Notes: generated by a model not told the origin, from the letters alone. A DNA stretch of 64,000 nt from UBA6522 sp965262365 (GCA_965262365.1 OZ253541.1:62001-126000), one strand, 5' to 3'; shown: positions 15,757 through 25,374, numbered from the stretch's first letter. Translations and numbers: made by a program.

Positions 15757-16758
15757 TCAATCGGTAGCAAGCATGGCTGCTGTCGCGGTCAGCGCGTGTA
15801 TCGCCTCATCGATGATCCGCCCGACAAGCTCGCCGGCGGCGGGCCGATCGTTGATCAGATCCAGCCCCTCGCCGGCGTAGGTGACCGCCGTCTCCGTATC
15901 GCCGTCGCGGCTGGCCGCGAAGAGGCGTTCGCGCATGGTGGGTCCTTCGGAGCGTAGTTCGTCGTCGTGGCCATGCCAGGTCTCGGTAAAGGCGTTGCGG
16001 ATCGCGCGTCCGGTATAGGGCTTGGGCCAGGTGAGGCCGCGTGCCGTGTCGAACACGCTGGTTCGCAGCGTGTGGCCGCCGCCGGTCCGTTCGATCAGCG
16101 ATTTCTGGTTGGGATGCCCAAGCGCTTCCTGCGTGGCCCAGAAACGGGTGCCGATCAGCACTCCCTCGGCACCCAGCATCAGCGCGGCCGCCAGGCCTCG
16201 GCCGTCTGCGATTCCACCGGCCGCGGCGACCGGGACCGAAGCGACCGTATCGACGATCGCCGGAACCAGCGGCAGCGTGGATCGGTCTGCGCCGTGGCCG
16301 CCGGCCTCCGTGCCCTGGGCGACGATAATCTGGGCGCCCTCGGTTACCGCATCCCGGGCATCTTTCAGCGACTGGACCTGACAGATCAGTATCGCTCCGG
16401 CGTCCCGGATCTTCGAGGCGTAGGGCGCAATGTCGCCGAAGGACAACATGACGGCCCGCGGTTGCCGTTCCAACGCGGCGTCGAGCGCTCCGGGCCGCTG
16501 GTCCAGCGACCAGGTGATAAAGCCGATACCGACCGATTGGCCGCCTGCCTTGTCGAACTCGCTCCCGATCCAGTCGGCGGAGCCATAGCCAAACGTAGGG
16601 TCGGCGTAGCCGGCGCCTATCAAGCCCAGCCCCCCGGCGGCGGAGACTGCGCCCGCCAATGCGCCGCCGGCTATGCCCCCCATTGGAGCCAGCAGGATCG
16701 GGTGATCGATGTCCAACAGTCGGGTGATTGCAGTCCGGATTCTGCCGGACTCCGGCAC
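15757..16758 (-). CDS. Nitronate monooxygenase / 2-nitropropane dioxygenase family FMN enzyme
   Basis: The frame has the TIM-barrel features of the family: HPILLAPMGGIAGGALAGAV at the N-terminus, DAGAILICQVQSLKDA, the flavin-site motif AQGTEAGGHG, then PVAAAGGIADGRGLAAALML and GAEGVLIGTRFWAT. The enzymes oxidise alkyl nitronates; many members have other or unknown substrates. I use GTG 16758, which avoids overlap with the upstream cyclase gene; an ATG at 16818 in the same frame would overlap it by 37 bp. It probably forms an operon with the cyclase. Confidence 0.85.
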   Translation of the reverse strand: MPESGRIRTAITRLLDIDHPILLAPMGGIAGGALAGAVSAAGGLGLIGAGYADPTFGYGSADWIGSEFDKAGGQSVGIGFITWSLDQRPGALDAALERQPRAVMLSFGDIAPYASKIRDAGAILICQVQSLKDARDAVTEGAQIIVAQGTEAGGHGADRSTLPLVPAIVDTVASVPVAAAGGIADGRGLAAALMLGAEGVLIGTRFWATQEALGHPNQKSLIERTGGGHTLRTSVFDTARGLTWPKPYTGRAIRNAFTETWHGHDDELRSEGPTMRERLFAASRDGDTETAVTYAGEGLDLINDRPAAGELVGRIIDEAIHALTATAAMLATD

Positions 16759-16781
16759 AGCGACTCGGCTGTCGGCGGCCA

Positions 16782-17750
16782 CTACTTGATCGCGATGGGA
16801 TTGAGCGGCGAGCCGCACCCGCCGGTGATCGGCAACGGCGGGGCGCAGAAGAAGAACTCGTAGACCCCGTCCTCGGCGCAGTCGTCGGCCAGTTCGTCGA
16901 CCACGAAGATCTCACCCATGGTGATGCCGATCATGGGGATCACCACCCAGTGCCACGGCTGTTGCGCCTCGGTGGTTTCGTTGGGGCGCACTTCGCAGCC
17001 CCAGGTGTCGGCGCAGATCGCGGCAATCTCTTTCTCGTAGATCCAGTTTGCGGTTTCGAACGCCATCCCCGGCGCATCGCCACCGGCGTAACCGCCCCAG
17101 TCGCCCGCGCGCTGCCGCTGGCCCATCATGCCCGTACGCACGATGACGAAGTCGCCGCGCCTTATGTCCACGCCCTGGGCCTCCGCGGTCTCATCGAGGT
17201 CGGCGTTGGTGATGGCCATGCCCTCGTCCAATGACTCCACGCCCGCGTACCTCGCCACGTCCAGCAGCACGCCGCGGCCAACCGCACGGTCCTTGATCTT
17301 GTCGATGGCGTTCTTGCGGGCGCCGTTGCTGTCCACGAGCCGGGCATCGTAGCCGTTCCACATCCTGTCGCCGTAGAAGATATGCCCGAGGGCATCCCAC
17401 TGGGTCCCGCACTGCAGCGGCAGCGAGATCATGTCGTCGGCATAGCGAAACTTTCCCTCGTCCTGGTTGCCCGCCACAGCGTCTGTCCCAGTGGCGGTCA
17501 TGGTGTGGATCGGGTTGAAGCGGTTGCCCCAAAGGCCGCTCTGCGGACCCTTGTTATCGAAATTGAGCGCCAGCGAGAAGATCTTGCCCTTTCGGATCAA
17601 CCCGGCGGCGGCGACGATGTCCTGGGGGGTGATGAAATTCAGCGTACCGATCTCATCGTCCGGACCCCAACGCCCCCAGTTCTTGCACCGCTCGGCGGTA
17701 TCGCGAATGATTTCCATATTGAGCGTGCCTTCGTCGTAGCGTCTGGGCAT
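16782..17750 (-). CDS. Cyclase family protein (kynurenine formamidase-like metal hydrolase)
   Basis: Start ATG 17750 (MPRRYDEGTL) follows a GGGGAA site. The protein has the cyclase-family core QCGTQWDALGHIFYGD (in place of the classical HxGTHxDxPxH), RGVLLDVARYAG, GDFVIVRTGMM and a C-terminal PLPITGGCGSPLNPIAI. Several His ligands of the classical motif are changed, as in the larger (about 320-aa) 'cyclase family' proteins. These hydrolyse amides or cyclic compounds. Together with the flanking nitronate monooxygenase and the divergent decarboxylase it suggests degradation of an aromatic or N-containing compound, which is inference. Confidence 0.85.
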   Translation of the reverse strand: MPRRYDEGTLNMEIIRDTAERCKNWGRWGPDDEIGTLNFITPQDIVAAAGLIRKGKIFSLALNFDNKGPQSGLWGNRFNPIHTMTATGTDAVAGNQDEGKFRYADDMISLPLQCGTQWDALGHIFYGDRMWNGYDARLVDSNGARKNAIDKIKDRAVGRGVLLDVARYAGVESLDEGMAITNADLDETAEAQGVDIRRGDFVIVRTGMMGQRQRAGDWGGYAGGDAPGMAFETANWIYEKEIAAICADTWGCEVRPNETTEAQQPWHWVVIPMIGITMGEIFVVDELADDCAEDGVYEFFFCAPPLPITGGCGSPLNPIAIK

Positions 17751-17945
17751 GGTCGTTCCCCGGATTGGTTTGTGGAAGCGGCAATTAGCGTGGATTTGGG
17801 GCGGGGATGTCAACCCTCGCTCGAAGGCGAGGCACGTCAATCGAGGCAAATCTTGACTATGGACGGGCAGGGCAGGTCGGTATAATTCACCGCCGCTCGC
17901 CGGAGGGGGTGCGCGGAGCCAGCAAGTCCACAAGGAAACTCAGCG

Positions 17946-18929
17946 ATGCAAGGAAAAATCGCATTCGAGGAACACATGGCGATCCCCGAGACAGTTTCGG
18001 AGACGCGCAGCTTCGCCGGCGACTCCGGTCGCTGGGACGACTTCACCGTGCAGATACTTGATGTCGGTGCCCGACGTCTCGACACCATGGACGAGACCGG
18101 CATCGAGTTCGCACTGTTGTCCCTCAATGCGCCCGGCATTCAGGGCATCCTGGACACCCAGGAGGCGATCCGCGTGGCGAAGAAGGGCAATGACGCCATC
18201 GCCGAGGCCATGGCCCGGCATCCGGACCGCTTTGGGGGCCTCGCGGCGCTGCCCATGCAGGACCCCGACGCCGCTTCGGCGGAACTGACGCGCTGCGTCA
18301 GCGAACTGGGGTTCAAGGGCGCCATGGTCAACGGTTTTACGCAGAAGGACGTGCCGGATTCGGCCATCTACTACGACATTCCCGAGTACCGCACGTTCTG
18401 GGCCACAGTGTCGGAACTCGAAGTGCCGTTCTACCTGCATCCGCGCATGCAGATCCCGTCCCGGGTGCAGAACTACGAAGGCCACCCCTGGCTCATGAGC
18501 GCGCCCTGGGGCTTCGCGGTCGAGACCTCGATCCACTCGTTGCGCCTGTGCGGCTCGGGACTCTTCGACGATTATCCGAATCTCAAGATCATCATCGGCC
18601 ACCTGGGCGAGTTCATTCCCCACGGGCTGTGGCGGATCGACGCCCGCATGCGGTTTTCGCGGCGCGACTACCGCGGCAATCGGCCCCTGGGCGAGTATTT
18701 TCTGGATCACTTCGTGGTCACCACCAGCGGATTCTTCAACGATCCGGCGTTCCGCAACACCTTGGACGTGATGGGTGCGGACAAGGTGCTCTTCTGCGCC
18801 GACTACCCCTTCGAGAGCATGCAGGATGCCGCTGACTGGTACGACGCCACGCAGGAAATCTCCGAGGAGGAGCGGATCAGGATCGGCAGGACCAACGCGA
18901 TCGAATTGTTCGGCCTGGATTTGGATTAG
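17946..18929 (+). CDS. Amidohydrolase family decarboxylase (gamma-resorcylate decarboxylase-like)
   Basis: The 327-residue protein begins MQGKIAFEEHMAIPE, the hallmark start of 2,6-dihydroxybenzoate (gamma-resorcylate) decarboxylases and related ACMSD-type enzymes. The Glu of FEEH is a metal ligand in relatives. Others visible are VPFYLHPR (His), IIIGHLGEFIPHGLWRID (His) and LFCADYPFES (Asp). LSLNAPGIQGI and MVNGFTQ match the substrate pocket region. Compared with typical members EEHFA is changed to EEHMA and STDWPFE to CADYPFE, so the substrate may differ. It is divergent from the cyclase gene with a shared 195-bp leader. Confidence 0.85.
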   Translation: MQGKIAFEEHMAIPETVSETRSFAGDSGRWDDFTVQILDVGARRLDTMDETGIEFALLSLNAPGIQGILDTQEAIRVAKKGNDAIAEAMARHPDRFGGLAALPMQDPDAASAELTRCVSELGFKGAMVNGFTQKDVPDSAIYYDIPEYRTFWATVSELEVPFYLHPRMQIPSRVQNYEGHPWLMSAPWGFAVETSIHSLRLCGSGLFDDYPNLKIIIGHLGEFIPHGLWRIDARMRFSRRDYRGNRPLGEYFLDHFVVTTSGFFNDPAFRNTLDVMGADKVLFCADYPFESMQDAADWYDATQEISEEERIRIGRTNAIELFGLDLD

Positions 18930-18981
18930 GGTCTGCTGACGCGATCGGCCACCGGCGAGCCTGCGCCCTGCGAGCGCGACT

Positions 18982-19698
18982 TTACCGCGCGAGCCGTTGT
19001 AGCTCCCGGAGCAATTCCGTTTCCATGGGCTCGTCGTACCCTTCGCGGCGGGCGGCCTCGACCGCGCCTCGATAGTTGGCGATCGCGAGTGCCAACGTGC
19101 CGGTCGAAATGGCAATTTGGTCTTCATGCTGATCGATGCGCCGGTTCATGGAATCGATCTCGTCGCGAAGCTTCCGTTCTTCCTCGTCGCTGAGGTCATC
19201 GGAGCGCAGGGATTCCTCCCGGTCCCCTATATCGGATCTCAACTCCGCGATTTCGGTCCGGGCGAAACGGATCGAGTCGCCACTGCTTCTGAGCGCGGTA
19301 AGCGACGTGTACACGGCATTCCCCAATTGATGCCCGTTCCGGAATTCAGGCTCGAGCGTAGCTGGACAGACTCGTTGGTCCCGCGCGCCGGTACGGCCCT
19401 GCCGATAACCATTGCTCTGCGTACAAAAGCGGGTGAGCCCACGCTCGCGCGCCTCCATGTACGCCTGCGAGTCCGGCACCACTCCGTAGTCGGCGCACTG
19501 ACGCCGATAGTCGTTCAACACCGAAAGAGGTTTGCCCTCCTGGCCGTCGACCTCGCCCATCACCACCCAGTCCGCGGTGAGACAGTCGGCTTCTGACAGG
19601 GTGGCGCAGCCCTGCAGGGCGGCAAACAAAACCAAGGTTGCGCCAACGCAAATGACTTGAAACGGCCAATAGTGTCGACCTGACTCGATGTATTCCAC
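18982..19698 (-). CDS. DUF2799 domain lipoprotein
   Basis: Starting at GTG 19698 (GGAG upstream), the N-terminus is a signal peptide with a lipobox (LFAALQGC). DUF2799 features follow: DWVVMGEVDGQEGKPLSVLN, ADYGVVPDSQAYMEARERGL and FCTQSNGYRQG. The second half is a long charged coiled coil (IAELRSDIGDREESLRSDDL and onward). The protein should be a membrane-anchored periplasmic lipoprotein of unknown function. Confidence 0.8.
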   Translation of the reverse strand: MEYIESGRHYWPFQVICVGATLVLFAALQGCATLSEADCLTADWVVMGEVDGQEGKPLSVLNDYRRQCADYGVVPDSQAYMEARERGLTRFCTQSNGYRQGRTGARDQRVCPATLEPEFRNGHQLGNAVYTSLTALRSSGDSIRFARTEIAELRSDIGDREESLRSDDLSDEEERKLRDEIDSMNRRIDQHEDQIAISTGTLALAIANYRGAVEAARREGYDEPMETELLRELQRLAR

Positions 19699-19851
19699 TG
19701 TTACGACTCCAAGACTTCGATTCCGCGGCCATCCGGCATGAGGCACCCTGGCAGGCAATAGAAAGTGAACTGCCGCCGAAAGACTTGACCTTTTAACCCG
19801 AGACAAATTCTCCTTGACGCCCCCGTGATGGAAATCGATGAGACTGGCGGG

Positions 19852-20403
19852 CTACCGTGAGAGCACCAGCCGATACTTGACGGTGACATGTTCGTCCATC
19901 CAGTCGGTAAACTGCCAGTCGCCTTTTCCGACGCCATATTCCAGGCGCGAAATGACCACCTCCCCCTCGAGTGTTGCGCCGGCGTCATTGGTATCGAAAG
20001 TAAACGGCAGGATCAGTGGATGGGTCCGGTCGCGAATGGTGAGCTGGCCTATGCCTTCAAACCGGTTATCTGCGGTGCGGCGAAACTCCCCCGCCTCGAA
20101 CCGGGCTTCAGGGTACACATCGATCTCGAAGAATTCCGGGCCGCGTAGCGCGGTAGAGTGTTCGCCGTCCCTGGTTTCGATATATTGCAGATCCACGACG
20201 ACCACGAATTGACTCGTGTCCAGCATTTCGGGATCGAACTGGATCAGAGCGTCGAAGCCGGTAAATTCACCATCAGCCTCTCTACCGGCGAACTGCAAGA
20301 CGTAGCCCAGGCGGCTCTCCGCTGCCACCGTCCACACCGGAGCATCCGCGCAGGTGGCGCCCGAGGCGAGCAGCGCGGTCGCGGCCAGAAATATGCGCCT
20401 CAT
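19852..20403 (-). CDS. YceI-family periplasmic protein
   Basis: The 183 residues start with a signal peptide (MRRIFLAATALLASGATCA). The mature part has the YceI lipocalin-like barrel pattern: SRLGYVLQFAGREADGEFTG, FEIDVYPEARFEAGEF, GQLTIRDRTHPLILPF and SRLEYGVGKGDWQFTDWM. YceI proteins bind isoprenoid or other hydrophobic ligands. It stands alone, divergent from the sulfatase gene. Confidence 0.9.
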   Translation of the reverse strand: MRRIFLAATALLASGATCADAPVWTVAAESRLGYVLQFAGREADGEFTGFDALIQFDPEMLDTSQFVVVVDLQYIETRDGEHSTALRGPEFFEIDVYPEARFEAGEFRRTADNRFEGIGQLTIRDRTHPLILPFTFDTNDAGATLEGEVVISRLEYGVGKGDWQFTDWMDEHVTVKYRLVLSR

Positions 20404-20573
20404 GGTGATCCACCCCTTGATATAGTGTTACCGGTGCGTGGTGCACGAGAATACCATCATGCCCTGTTTCGCACCGAGGTGGTGTCGTGTTGTCTGGTGC
20501 TGTCGCAGAATCTCGCGTGGGCACGGCAGCAGGAGCGCGTGACAACGAAAGCGCGTGATAACGGGAGGATAGA

Positions 20574-22241
20574 GTGAGATACCGAACAATTTGGGCAGCG
20601 TTGCTCGCCGTGGTCGGGAGCTATGGGTGCTCGCAGGACGAGACCACGGTTAACCTGGAGGCGCCAGGCGCAACTTCCGACGATGACCGGCGGCCGAACA
20701 TTCTCTTGGTCGTCGTTGACGATCTCGGCTTCACCGATATCGGCGCCTTCGGCAGCGAGATTCCGACACCGAACCTGGACCGGCTCGCGTTCGAGGGCGT
20801 GCGCCTGACCAACCTCCACGCGGCGGCCAACTGCCAGGGCACGCGGATCATGATGATGGCCAGTACCGGCATGGTCAAAGGAGAAGCGGCGTTCCCCGAT
20901 GAGTTGCCGAGACCGGCGGGACAGCGCTCCACCGAATTGAGCCGCGACTGGGCGAGCATCGCCGAACTGCTGCAGGAGTCGGGCTACCAGACCTACATGG
21001 CCGGCAAGTGGGACCTGGGCGCCTACGATAACTCGCCGATCAATCGCGGTTTCGATCGCGGTTATGCGCTGATTGGCGGGTCCTCCAGTTACCTCGGACG
21101 GAGCATGCGGTCGACCACTTTCGAAGATGACGGCGAGATGCTCGAACCGACGGAATTTCCCGAGGGCATCTACACGACGGAGGTTTTCACCGACAAGATT
21201 CTCGAATACCTTCAGTCGAGTGACGGTGAATCCCCCTGGTTCGCCTATCTCCCCTTCAACGCCGTGCACTGGCCGCTGGGCCTTCCCGATGACTGGCTGG
21301 ATCGCCACCTCGGCCGCTACGACGCTGGCTACGACGTGCTCCGCGAGGAACGGGTGGCACGCGCCACGGAGCTGGGGGTCATACCGGATGGCCTGTCGCT
21401 GGACAGGTTCACGCCCGTCGCGGAGCCGTGGGCGGGCCTGAGCCCGGAGGAGCAACGCCGATACGCACGGGCTCAGGAGATTTATGCCGGCGTGCTGGAA
21501 TACGTGGACATGAGCGTCGGACGGCTAGTGACTTATCTCGAGGAGACCGAACAGCTCGAGAACACGGTCATCATGGTGATGTCGGATCACGGCGGATCTG
21601 CCGAGGGCGCTGGCGTGACCACCGGGCGTCTGCCGAGCACGGCCAACATGCGCGGGCTGGAACCTCACGAAGTCGACAACAGCATCGAGAACTTCGGGCG
21701 CAGCGGTTCTTTCATCGACCACGGGATCGGATTCGCCGAAGCGGCCACGGCGCCGTTGCGGCAGTTCAAGGCGACCCTCAACGAAGGCGGCCTGCGCGCG
21801 GCAGCGTTTGTCCGTTTTCCCGAGGTGATCCCGGCGGGCGGCGTCACCCATGCATTCATGTCGGTCATGGACATCCTGCCCACGTTTCTGGAAGTCGCCG
21901 GTACCGAGCACCCGGGTGCCGGCGAGTTTCGGGGCCGGCAGATCAACGATATTCTCGGCCGGTCATTCTGGCCTCACCTGACGGGCCAAAGCGATACGGT
22001 TCACCCGCCGACCTACGCCGTCGGCTGGGTCAGGGGAGAGTCCACGGGGGCCGTCATCCGGGGCGACTACAAGATCATCAACGACATCGAAATGGGGCCG
22101 ACGCAAGGGCTCGGTATGAGCAGCGGTCCCTGGCGGCTCTACAACCTGGCCGACGATCCGGGCGAGACGATCAACCTCGAGGCCGAGTTGCCGGAACTCA
22201 CTGCCGAACTGGTCGAAGAATGGGAGACCAACTGGCGCTAG
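20574..22241 (+). CDS. Sulfatase-family lipoprotein with an atypical active site
   Basis: GTG 20574 follows GGGAGG. The signal peptide ends at a lipobox (VGSYGC). The alkaline-phosphatase/sulfatase fold is clear: PNILLVVVDDLGFTDIGAFG with metal-binding Asp pair, TPNLDRLAFEGVRLTN, and MSDHGG late. The formylglycine motif CxPxR reads CQGTR (residues 87-91), with Gly for Pro, and the usual GKWHLG reads GKWDLG (144-149), losing an active-site His. Length (555) is normal. It may act on an unusual ester or be inactive. Confidence 0.85.
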   Translation: MRYRTIWAALLAVVGSYGCSQDETTVNLEAPGATSDDDRRPNILLVVVDDLGFTDIGAFGSEIPTPNLDRLAFEGVRLTNLHAAANCQGTRIMMMASTGMVKGEAAFPDELPRPAGQRSTELSRDWASIAELLQESGYQTYMAGKWDLGAYDNSPINRGFDRGYALIGGSSSYLGRSMRSTTFEDDGEMLEPTEFPEGIYTTEVFTDKILEYLQSSDGESPWFAYLPFNAVHWPLGLPDDWLDRHLGRYDAGYDVLREERVARATELGVIPDGLSLDRFTPVAEPWAGLSPEEQRRYARAQEIYAGVLEYVDMSVGRLVTYLEETEQLENTVIMVMSDHGGSAEGAGVTTGRLPSTANMRGLEPHEVDNSIENFGRSGSFIDHGIGFAEAATAPLRQFKATLNEGGLRAAAFVRFPEVIPAGGVTHAFMSVMDILPTFLEVAGTEHPGAGEFRGRQINDILGRSFWPHLTGQSDTVHPPTYAVGWVRGESTGAVIRGDYKIINDIEMGPTQGLGMSSGPWRLYNLADDPGETINLEAELPELTAELVEEWETNWR

Positions 22242-22296
22242 TGCCCTGTCCGTAGATTTCGCCACAAGTTGTGGCAAGGACGCCCAGACTTGTCCG

Positions 22297-23643
22297 CTAA
22301 AACACCAGGCTGGGCAAGAACGTGGCGATCTGCGGGAAATTGACGATGGCGATCATCCCGACCAGCATGATGATCCAGTAGGGGGTCGAACTCCTGAAGA
22401 TTTCCATGATCGAGATCGTGTCATCCTCCTCGCGGACCGCCGCCTTGACCGTATAAACCAACAGACCGAAGGGCGGCGTGAGCAAGCCCGCTTCGATCGC
22501 GAGGATGCCAATGATCGCGAACGCGATCGGATCGTAGCCGAGGCTCACCGCGATGGGTTCGAAGATGGTCAACGTCAGCAGCATGATGGAGATGGAATCG
22601 ATCACCATGCCGAGGATGAACCAGATACCGACCATGCCGGCAAGCAGCATCCACGGCAGCAGCTCCGAACCCAGGAAGGCGCCTTGAATCCCGCTTGCAA
22701 CGCCCGTCATGGCCAGCGTGCGTGAATATAGCGCGGCGGAGACCAAAAGAAGCAGGATCGGCGCTGAAGTTCGCCCGACGGAGAGAATCGAATCGATGGC
22801 GCCGCGCAGACGCATCCCCTTGGCGAACGCCAGCATCAAGCCGATGAAGGCGCCCGCGCCTGCGCCCTCGGTAGGCGTGAATACGCCGAACCAGATGCCT
22901 CCCAGCACTGCAATGATGACCAGCAAGATGCCCAGGCCGCTGGACCAGGTCTGCCAGCGGCTGGCCTCGGGTACGGTGTCCGCAGTCCCCACATCCGCGT
23001 CCATCTCCCTGCCGCCGCCCACCAACGCTGGGCGGAGCACCGCCGTCACCAGCACATAGCAGACGAACAGGCTCACCAGCAGTAGCCCAGGCAATACGCC
23101 GGCGAGAAAGATTTGCCCGATGGAGCGTTCGGTCAACAGGCCCCAGACGATCATGAGCACGCTTGGCGGGATCAGCATCCCCAGGCAACTGGATCCGGCG
23201 ATCGCGCCCAGGGCAAAACCGCGGTGGTAACCGAAGCGTTTCATCTCGGGATAGGCGATGCGGGAGAACGCCGCCGCCGAAGCGATGCTCACCCCGGTCA
23301 CGAACGAAAAGATCGCGTTGCCGAGCAGGGTCGCCACGGCCAGACGACCGGGCAGCCGCCGCAGACTTCGCTGGATGGCGCGGTAGACATCCGTGACGGC
23401 ACCCGAGCGGCTGATGAACTCGCCCATCAGCATGAACAGCGGGATCACTGCGAATTCGTAGGCGCGCAGGGCCTCGTAGGCCGTGCTCCCGAGCATGGCC
23501 AGCACGATATCGAAACTGCCGCCGGTAACAAGAAAAATGCCAAGCGCGCTGGCCATGCCGAGCGCAATGGCGATATGCACCCCGAGCGCCACCATGACCA
23601 GCAGGCTGATGATGAGGACGGCGGCTATGTTGACGTCGAACAC
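22297..23643 (-). CDS. dctM: TRAP transporter large permease (DctM family)
   Basis: The 448 residues are almost entirely hydrophobic, with the DctM signatures EFAVIPLFMLMGEFISRSGA, ATLLGNAIFSFVTGVSIASA, GAIAGSSCLGMLIPPSVLMI and IEAGLLTPPFGLLVYTVKA. The start is GTG. It is the last gene of a three-gene operon (binding protein, small permease, large permease; 27 bp after the small permease). Such transporters import carboxylates and similar anions with Na+; the substrate is not predictable here. Confidence 0.93.
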   Translation of the reverse strand: MFDVNIAAVLIISLLVMVALGVHIAIALGMASALGIFLVTGGSFDIVLAMLGSTAYEALRAYEFAVIPLFMLMGEFISRSGAVTDVYRAIQRSLRRLPGRLAVATLLGNAIFSFVTGVSIASAAAFSRIAYPEMKRFGYHRGFALGAIAGSSCLGMLIPPSVLMIVWGLLTERSIGQIFLAGVLPGLLLVSLFVCYVLVTAVLRPALVGGGREMDADVGTADTVPEASRWQTWSSGLGILLVIIAVLGGIWFGVFTPTEGAGAGAFIGLMLAFAKGMRLRGAIDSILSVGRTSAPILLLLVSAALYSRTLAMTGVASGIQGAFLGSELLPWMLLAGMVGIWFILGMVIDSISIMLLTLTIFEPIAVSLGYDPIAFAIIGILAIEAGLLTPPFGLLVYTVKAAVREEDDTISIMEIFRSSTPYWIIMLVGMIAIVNFPQIATFLPSLVF

Positions 23644-23670
23644 GCTTGCGGTTTCGTTCGTGAGGTTCGG

Positions 23671-24201
23671 TTAGACGTGCGTTTCGGAGGATTCCGGGTC
23701 CGGCGTCGATCGCAGGTCCCCGGGCCTGAATATGTCCAGGTAAGTCATCAGCAGGTAATTGAAACAAGCCAGGGCGCTGCCGATCAGGATAGTGAACCGG
23801 GTTGGCCAGGCCGGTACCCGCAAGGCCCCTTCGCCCTCGTACTCACCCACAACCCAGGAACGGATGGCCGCGTCCCAGCCACCAACCAGGATCATGAGAA
23901 AGAAGGCGGCACCCAGCAGATAGGCCACTGCCAGGGCGATGCGCCCGAACAGCGGCGGAAACCGCTCAGCAAGAAAGTCGGCCCGCAGCATCGAGCCGCT
24001 GCGGATGGCGTAGCCTGCCTGGAGGAAGACGATCATGACGATGGAGTTCATGACGATCTCGGGCACGCCGTACACCGGCGAGTTGAAAACGCTGCGCCCG
24101 ACGATGTCGGCGATGATGAAAAACGTCAGGACAAAGGCCCAGACCGCGGCGAGAACCAGCAGGAACCGGGTAAGCTGATCGCTTAGCTTGACGATCGACA
24201 C
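23671..24201 (-). CDS. dctQ: TRAP transporter small permease (DctQ family)
   Basis: The 176 residues have four TM helices (FLLVLAAVWAFVLTFFIIAD, IVMNSIVMIVFLQAGYAIR, FGRIALAVAYLLGAAFFLMI, ILIGSALACFNYLLM) and the family's DIVGRSVFNSPVYGVPEIV segment. The charged C-terminus is cytoplasmic. It lies between dctP and dctM in the usual order. Confidence 0.92.
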   Translation of the reverse strand: MSIVKLSDQLTRFLLVLAAVWAFVLTFFIIADIVGRSVFNSPVYGVPEIVMNSIVMIVFLQAGYAIRSGSMLRADFLAERFPPLFGRIALAVAYLLGAAFFLMILVGGWDAAIRSWVVGEYEGEGALRVPAWPTRFTILIGSALACFNYLLMTYLDIFRPGDLRSTPDPESSETHV

Positions 24202-24297
24202 GGTATTGCCGGGCCCGTCACCGGCCGGTGGGCGGGCAAGGCGGATGCGCCGCGGCTCGGCGGCGGGTATGCGTGCGGTTGCTAATGGTGCGCGCCG

Positions 24298-25374
24298 CTA
24301 TTGGGTCTCGTACCGGACCGGCCAAGTGTAACCATAGCGTTCCGCCGCAGCCAGAGCCGTTTCCAGCACCTGAGTCCCCGGCAGTCCCTGCGCGTCCAGC
24401 TCTGCGGCCATCTGCTTCGGCCATTCGGCCAGCGACTGCGCCCATTGCTCACGTACCTGCGGGCCCAACTCTTTCACGGTGATCAGTTCCTGCAAGGTCG
24501 CGACATCGTCAGCGTACCGATCAAGGTTGTTTGAACCGGTCTGCTCCTCGTAGTCGGCCGCCACCTCCAGGAGGATTTCCTGTACGTCTTCGGGGAGACG
24601 GTTCCAGGTGTTGAGATTGATGGTCAGACCGTGCCAGGTGATGGAGCCGAAGCCGATCATGGTGTAGTAGGGGGCCGGTTCGTACAGCTTGAGCTGCACC
24701 CAGGCGCTGGGAAACATGATCCAGCCCTCGTAGACGTTGGTTCGCAGTCCGGTGTAGGCTTCCGGCAGGGCGCCCTGGACGGGAGTGGCGCCGGCGTGGC
24801 GAAGCCAGTTCAGATTCAGTCCGGCACCGGCGATCTTGATGCCCTGCAAGTCCTCGACCGTATTCCAATCGAACGACGTACCGAGGTTGTATCCGGCGTC
24901 GGCGATACGCGCCAGCAGTTTCTGGTTGAACTCTTCCTCGAATACCTCGGTCAGATAGGGAACCTCCCGGTAGACGTCCTGAGCGATTTTCAGACTGACC
25001 GTCGGGTCCATGGTCCCGAACGGCAGCATGACCTGGAACGCGTGCAACGGCAGGTTGGAGGGTTCGAAGCAGTAGCAGAACCCGCCGATGTCGACGATGC
25101 CGTTCTGAACACCCTCGAGCGTCTCGGAGGTCCTGACGATGGAGCCGCTGTATCCCTCGATGAAATTGATTGTATGTTCGGTCCTTTCCTCCACCCGGCG
25201 TGCGAGTTCGGTTTGAAAGTACGTCTGCATCAACCCCGCGTAGACGACGCCGGGCGGATGCCCCGTGGCGATCCTGAGGGTGATCCTGTCCGCGTGGACA
25301 TTGTTGCCGGCGACCAGCAGGAACATGACGACGAGACCGCGGGCCACTTGGTGCTTGCTTGCAGGCAATTTCAT
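24298..25374 (-). CDS. dctP: TRAP transporter substrate-binding protein (DctP family)
   Basis: A signal peptide (VVMFLLVAGNNVHA) precedes a periplasmic binding protein core: ITLRIATGHPPGVVYAGLMQ, EGVQNGIVDIGGF, DLQGIKIAGAGLNLNWLRHA and GLTINLNTWNRLPEDVQEIL. The conserved Arg that binds carboxylate in DctP proteins is not obvious at its usual place (VYEGWIMFPSAW in place of the usual segment), so the ligand may not be a simple carboxylate. Confidence 0.9.
   Translation of the reverse strand: MKLPASKHQVARGLVVMFLLVAGNNVHADRITLRIATGHPPGVVYAGLMQTYFQTELARRVEERTEHTINFIEGYSGSIVRTSETLEGVQNGIVDIGGFCYCFEPSNLPLHAFQVMLPFGTMDPTVSLKIAQDVYREVPYLTEVFEEEFNQKLLARIADAGYNLGTSFDWNTVEDLQGIKIAGAGLNLNWLRHAGATPVQGALPEAYTGLRTNVYEGWIMFPSAWVQLKLYEPAPYYTMIGFGSITWHGLTINLNTWNRLPEDVQEILLEVAADYEEQTGSNNLDRYADDVATLQELITVKELGPQVREQWAQSLAEWPKQMAAELDAQGLPGTQVLETALAAAERYGYTWPVRYETQ

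Noticed and set aside
22261..22275. Palindrome GCCACAAGTTGTGGC between the convergent sulfatase and dctM genes
   Set aside because: The arms meet at a single base, so as RNA it folds only with a small stem; a terminator or operator role could not be supported.
23113..24186. Frames opposite dctM and dctQ
   Set aside because: These frames are charged and low in motif content, while the minus strand encodes complete TRAP permeases.
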